Source of the DNA: Cordilura impudica | Taxonomy: Eukaryota > Arthropoda > Insecta > Diptera > Scathophagidae | Length of the DNA: 64,000 nucleotides | Direction: 5' to 3' | Assembly (NCBI GenBank): GCA_963682025.1 | Contig: OY821519.1 | Coordinates: 145,680,312-145,744,311, forward strand | Part shown: positions 59,425 through 64,000 of the stretch, piece after piece | Layout: each line of letters opens with the position of its first letter | Position numbering within the stretch: the first letter of the stretch is position 1 | Made by a program: the position numbers and the translations under genes | Notes under the pieces: model-generated | Told to the model about the DNA's origin: nothing | Databases searched by the model: none | What the model saw: the letters and a program-made list of their open reading frames with translations, nothing else

Positions 59425-60595
59425 TTTCAGCTAACGGTATAACCATTAAATAACAAATCCAATTTAAACTTGTTTCATAATTATAAGGCCAAATACATTT
59501 TTTATTATTTTTTTTATTTTTTAACAAAATAAACCAATTCTTATATTTTATAAAATTATCCAACAAATTCTCCTTATTATCTACCAGGTCTGATATCCTT
59601 TTTTCCATACTTAAAATTAAATTTTGTATAAATTGTGATTCAATTTCGTCCACTCCAGTCTTATGGCTCGAATAAGCTCAGGAACCGTGTTAAATTGTTT
59701 ATTATCTGCATAAGGATGCCCCAAAGATTTTCGATAGGGTTTATGTCTGGTGAGTACGCTGGCCAATTCAAAACTTCTATTTCCTTGATGAAAACGAAGC
59801 TTTTGTTTCGCGGCTGACGTGGATTCTCGCGTCTAAAATATCCATTAGTTGCTGTCCTATCCAATCAAAAATGGCACCAAAGCATTCTCCAGGACTTGGA
59901 TATAATCCAAACTTTTCATTCACGATGATACAAATTGGATTTCCATACATCCTTTACCTTTACTATAAAAAACAGCCGAAGTCATGAGATTTTCCCCTTC
60001 AAAGTTTCTCTTGGAAAATGTTAATGGCTTTTTTCGGATATCGTGAAACCTCGACCATCTAAATTCTCCTTATTTTCATCTGAGAAAACGACTGCAAAAA
60101 AAATATGAATTATGTGGTGATTTAAATGATGAGATTTTTGGTTTATCCCATTGCAATTTATACCGGCATTATTGATTGCTAATTCCAACCTGGGTTTTTT
60201 ATGACGACCGTCAGTTTTTTTTTTTCTTAAATGGATGATTTCACTGCGTTTCAATGTCCACCAAACGGTCGAAAGGCAGCCTTTATTGTCCACAAAGCTT
60301 TTTAATTGCTTCGAAGAAACGGACGAATTTGAAGCTTCACGCACAACTTTTCGTTCTTCTCTGTCATTAAGCTATCTTTTTCGGCCATATTTTTTATTGG
60401 TGCCATATGTATTTTGTGAATACAAAAAAAAAAAAAACTGCGGTTCGAAAACTGAACGTTTCATTAAAAGTGATAGAATTGCACCTTTTTCAACCGTACG
60501 ATCAGTGCAATACAAACGAAATTTTCCAACAAATCTTATAATAATGAAACAAGTTTAAATTGCATTTGTTAGAATTGTAATACCGTTAGCTGAAG
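59425..60595 (-). mobile_element. Tc1-like transposon relic with about 65-bp inverted repeats
   Basis: The ends TTTCAGCTAACGGTAT and (reverse complement) CTTCAGCTAACGGTAT, flanked by TA (59423-59424, 60596-60597), continue as inverted repeats through CAATTTAAACTTGTTTCAT. The minus strand encodes transposase remnants, best at 59720-59765 (WPAYSPDINPIENLW, which holds the last catalytic acid of the DDE triad). Frames are broken by stops and poly-A/T runs, so it is inactive. Confidence 0.85.
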
Positions 60596-61135
60596 TAAGT
60601 TTTTCTGAAATCTGAGATTATAAATGAGAGGGGAGAGAAGAATGGCATGGGTTACATGCTTTCATGTACTCGGAAATTCTCTTGTGTTTTTTAATTCGGT
60701 AACATTGTTTTTTTATTGCTAGACGTACATACATTATTCTCCCTATAGAGAGTTTTAGCTTTTGTCAATTTATATTCAAAACATCTGAAAAATACGATCG
60801 ATCTTATTATTTATTAGATGCACCTTATTTACGTACTTATGTATATATAAACAAAAAAACGCCCAAATTGAGCAGAAATAGTAGTCTCGTTTATTATTAT
60901 AACTAGCAAAGATAGTAGCATCTATTTTGTGCTCATGTAAGTTACTGACAAAAATGTATGACCTAAGCCAGATCGACTTATTAATGGAAACCAGCTTTGA
61001 TTTTCCTAAAAAAAATTAAAAATGAATTTATTCATTATAGCTCTGTTCTCAAATACGAGTGGTATAAATGTCTACTCAATGAGTTTGTTTTACAAAAGGT
61101 ACTACGTACATACGTACGACGTAGAACTTATTCTG
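60596..61135. other. Intergenic sequence left of the Harbinger element
   Basis: No gene. AT-rich, with a faint mini-me-like stretch at about 60925-61000 and an ACGTACATACGTACGACGT self-complementary run near 61104. Confidence 0.4.
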
Positions 61136-61315
61136 TAGCCCGTTTCTATAACTTTCGTTACGCATTATAACGAACGATATAACGAATTTAGTGGTGTAAC
61201 GAACGGCGGTGTTTCTATAAGTGTGGTGGAATTCATTTTCGTTATAATTTTCGTTAAAGTTTTCGTTATTATATGTTCAACAGAAAGTGTAGTGATATTT
61301 TGCGCAAAAACAAAC

Positions 61316-62269
61316 ATGAGTGAGGTAAGGTTTAAAAATTATACTATTGTGTGCAAATTATAATTATTAAAACATATTATTTACAGAAGAAAGTACGTAC
61401 TGGTAAAATTTCCAAAGGCCAAAAGCAAAAGCTTTTGGAAATTTTACGTGGCCACAGAAATGTGGCTATGGGGCAGTTTGGTGGACCAAATAGCGGCAAA
61501 TCGGCACAGGCTATTTGGGAAACAGTGGCGGCAGAGCTTAATGCATGCGGACCAGCATGTAAGACGAGTGACCAGTGGAAAAAGGTTCGTCCATTTTTTT
61601 ATTTATTTATATGAAGTTGTATTCAGCAAATGAAAAAGAGTATATTTATATTATATATGTTATATATAGTGTGTATAATATACACATACACTGTATATGT
61701 TTGAATTCATCATAACCGTTATATATCTATTTTTACAGTGTTGGGCAGACTGGAAATCTATTGTCAAGAAGCAGCAAGCTGCGGTTAATAGATTCAACCA
61801 AGCCACTGGGAATCGTCCTGCCATCGAAGGTCCGCCGCCGCTAGAAGGGATGGACAAGGAGGTCCTGGAGTTCTTCCCAGCTGCTCTTGTTGGTGGCGAT
61901 GGTGGAACCATAGAGTCGGGATTCCAGGAGGTAATTTATGTTTTTATTTAAAAAGTTAAGTTATTTTTAATTACAATTTTTGAAATTTAGGAGAATAATT
62001 TTGATATGGAAGTGCAGGAAACACTGGAGGAACTTTTGGCGACGCCTGGTAAAGAAGTAACTGAAGTGGCAAACACAACAAAAGCAGCACGGACCGCCAC
62101 TTCCTCTTTCTCAAGTGCTTTTGAGGAAGTGAAGGAGCTGATGAAGAAGCAGGAGGAGAAGAGGTGTAGTGAAATGGCAGAGCTCATGAATGTACTCAAA
62201 ACGATGACTTCCTCTCTGCAATCAATTGATGCGTCACTTAAAACTTTGGCTGAAAAGAAGCAAATCTAA
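61316..62269 (+). CDS. Myb/SANT-like DNA-binding protein of Harbinger element
   Basis: Four exons: 61316-61324, 61387-61584, 61739-61930 and 61991-62269, all phase 0, all GT-AG; 225 residues. In Harbinger transposons the partner protein binds subterminal DNA and brings the nuclease to it. Seen: an N-terminal trihelix/Myb-like domain of about 75 residues with three conserved aromatic positions (KQKLLEILRGH, AQAIWETVAAELN, QWKKCWADWKSIVKK), then a linker rich in G/P, and a C-terminal coiled-coil-like part (FEEVKELMKKQEEKR, ending in KTLAEKKQI). Exon 1 codes only M-S-E, so the start is inferred from the splice pattern. No lesions. Its stop is 154 bp from the nuclease stop. Confidence 0.85.
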
Positions 62270-62423
62270 GTTCTATTAATATGTACATATATTAATTTTC
62301 TTTTAATTATTTGTACATATGTTGAATTGTGTTTAATTTTTTGTTTTTTTATACCTATTTTTATTTTAAATGAATTAATGAATTGTTTTGTTTGCTATAA
62401 ATTTGTTGTTTTATTTTTCTTGT

Positions 62424-63553
62424 TTAATTGAAATAGTTCCTTACAATAGATTCGCGAACTCTTCGTCCTTGATTTAAGACATTGGGAATATCTTCGTCGA
62501 TAGTTTCCTCATGCATGATTGAAATATCGGACCCATTTACGTCTGGAATGGTTTGCTTATGAATTAGTCTGAAATTGTGCAACGTCAAGCAGGCATTGAT
62601 TATAACGCCAGAATATAATGGGGAAACTAAAATCCCGCGCTCATGCGACAAGCACGTAAAGACTTTTTTTAAAACTCCATTAAGCCTTTCTACGCAGTTG
62701 CGAGCTTGGATATGGACCTTGTTATATTTTTCTTGCCCCACAGATTCCGGATTTCGAAATGGTGTCATGAGCCATGGCTGAAGTGGATAACCAGAGTCTC
62801 CTATGAGCCAATTGGAGTTTGCATTAGCATTATATTGTGATTCCAAATACTCCTTGCATTTGGAATTTTCCCATATGTAGGCGTCATGGGTACTTCCACC
62901 GAACCGTGCATTGGCAGACAATATATTAAGGTCGTAATCGCTTATCAACTGTACATTTTTAGAAAAATACCCTTTTCTATTAATGTAACAGCACTCAACA
63001 TCCATTGAGGGTTTTTTTATTTTCACGTGCGTACAATCGATGGCCCCAATGGATCCGGGAAACCCAGTGCAAGAAAAAAATCTACAATTATGCATACAAT
63101 ATAGTATAGAAAGTGAAATTATATTATCGTATATTACCTCTGTTTAATTCTATTCGACTCTGCCACCGTTTTGGGAAAGCGTATATATTTGCACATAAGC
63201 TTATTTTGTATGATGTAGGAAACTTCATGGATGGAGCGATGCACCATTGTCTTGCTCATCGAACAAACGAAATCCTGCCCAATATCCCTTAAGTAGGATC
63301 CTGTCGCATAATAATGCAATGCTGCTGCCATCCTCAATGGTTTTGGAATAAAAGTTATTCTTACGCCGTCTTTCATGTAAGGGCGTATTTCATGCAACAA
63401 CGCTATTGCTGCATCTTTTTTAAATCTAAAAAGCTCTTCAAATCGCGCTTCCGGGAGGTGAAAAGGGTCGGTTGAATCCCTTAGGTAGCGTCTATGTACA
63501 CGCAGCATATTTCGCTGGTCAACTAATATTGCTAGTACGGCAGCTTCAAGCAT
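62424..63553 (-). CDS. Harbinger DDE transposase (HARBI1-like nuclease)
   Basis: Two exons: 63553-63138 and 63081-62424, with a 56-bp GT-AG intron that splits an Arg codon; 357 residues, close to HARBI1 (349). Catalyses excision and integration by a DDE nuclease. Seen: N-terminal helix-turn-helix-like region (LPEARFEELFRFKKD, MAAALHYYATGSYLRDIGQ, SKTMVHRSIHEV), then the DDE_Tnp_4 core with D154 (GSIGAIDCTHVKI), D205 (STHDAYIW), D234 (IGDSGYPLQPWL) and E270 (NCVERLNGVLKK); D234 and E270 are 35 residues apart. An in-frame upstream ATG at 63587-63589 could add 12 residues. No stop or frameshift. Possibly an active autonomous copy. Confidence 0.92.
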
Positions 63554-63912
63554 AGTCACAAGCTTCAAAAAAATTAAATAAGTAAACAATTCATATTTTC
63601 ACACTTGCTTTATTTATCTATACTTACTTTTTTAAATGAATAATTCAGCAAATCAATACAATGCAATATGTTCAAGTAAAATGTACAAGTAGAATTGAAG
63701 TAAACAAAACAACTCAGCTGTTATACATAACGAACAGTGTTTTGTTTCCACTGTTTCATACACTTCATAATAACTCGCCACGCTCGTAACGAAAGGTAAG
63801 TTTTCTGAGTTGTAGAAACACTTCGAAGCAAAATTTCGTTATGACCCATTCGTTATGAAAAAAATAAAAATCATTCGTTATCATAACGAAAAGTTATAGA
63901 AACGGGCTACTG

Positions 63913-64000
63913 ATCTTATTTGAGTCGCATATAATTTCTTTAACGCTTAACAGCGCAGAATGAATTATGATGATTCGTATAAAAAGTATTCTCTTTTTAA
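63913..64000. other. Right flank of the Harbinger element
   Basis: Eighty-eight bases of unassigned sequence up to the window edge. Joined to the left flank it gives the expected empty site ...CTTATTCTGATCTTAT. Confidence 0.5.

Larger units (their letters stand above)
61136..63909. mobile_element. Complete PIF/Harbinger transposon, 2774 bp
   Basis: The terminal inverted repeats TAGCCCGTTTCTATAACTT are identical at both ends for 19 bases, then TTCGTTA. A 3-bp duplication CTG lies at 61133-61135 and 63910-63912, fitting the CWG preference known for part of this superfamily. Inside are two convergent genes, a Myb/SANT-like protein (plus) and a DDE nuclease (minus), the standard Harbinger pair, both open after splicing. 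Thirteen TAACGAA/TTCGTTA words lie in the two subterminal regions. Confidence 0.93.

Noticed and set aside
1..64000. CRISPR arrays, bacterial operons, rRNA or tRNA genes
   Set aside because: No spaced identical repeats of CRISPR type, no ribosomal RNA sequence and no tRNA cloverleaf with conserved A/B boxes could be supported by eye.

Overview
The window looks like nuclear DNA of a higher fly. It is AT-rich and intron-bearing, the host proteins look like insect proteins, and the repeats are of dipteran types: mini-me-like repeats with GTCC arrays, LOA-like, jockey-like and RTE-like non-LTR elements, errantivirus-like gypsy, and Tc1, hAT and PIF/Harbinger DNA elements. A calyptrate such as a blowfly is my guess; the species cannot be settled from the sequence alone. 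Nothing bacterial (operons, CRISPR arrays) was seen.

Only three host genes are supported. A single-exon tRNA-dihydrouridine synthase of the DUS1L type (minus, 20054-21610) is divergent from Mul1, a mitochondrial outer-membrane RING E3 ligase (plus, 24544-46509, four exons). Mul1 is convergent with an FGGY-type carbohydrate kinase gene (minus, 46653-53089, five exons); their stop codons are 143 bp apart. All exon junctions proposed here keep frame and use GT/AG. The third Mul1 intron is about 20.7 kb, splits the RING finger, and is filled with transposable elements.

Layout. 0-7.3 kb: mini-me-like repeats (two of them a head-to-tail dimer), a jockey-superfamily reverse transcriptase with one frameshift, a 613-bp inverted-repeat element. 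7.3-16.5 kb: minus-strand non-LTR relics, including an RTE-like copy and an almost complete but broken LOA-like element with RNase H. 16.5-20 kb: relics and unassigned sequence. 20-24.5 kb: DUS1L gene and a composite inverted-repeat element directly upstream of Mul1. 25.7-46.4 kb: Mul1 intron 3 with RT relics, a decayed gypsy provirus, and a four-level nest: a hAT copy (8-bp duplication) holds a TA-flanked element, which holds a tandemly duplicated MITE and a jockey copy with an intact 878-residue ORF2. 46.6-53.1 kb: the kinase gene, with MITEs and a Tc1 relic in its introns. 53-64 kb: intergenic repeats, a Tc1-like relic, and at 61136-63909 a complete PIF/Harbinger transposon with both genes open, matching terminal repeats, a CTG duplication and thirteen TAACGAA words near its ends.

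Functionally, the host genes are unrelated housekeeping functions (tRNA modification, mitochondrial quality control, sugar phosphorylation). The main interest is how mobile DNA has expanded and structured their introns, and the apparently intact Harbinger element.
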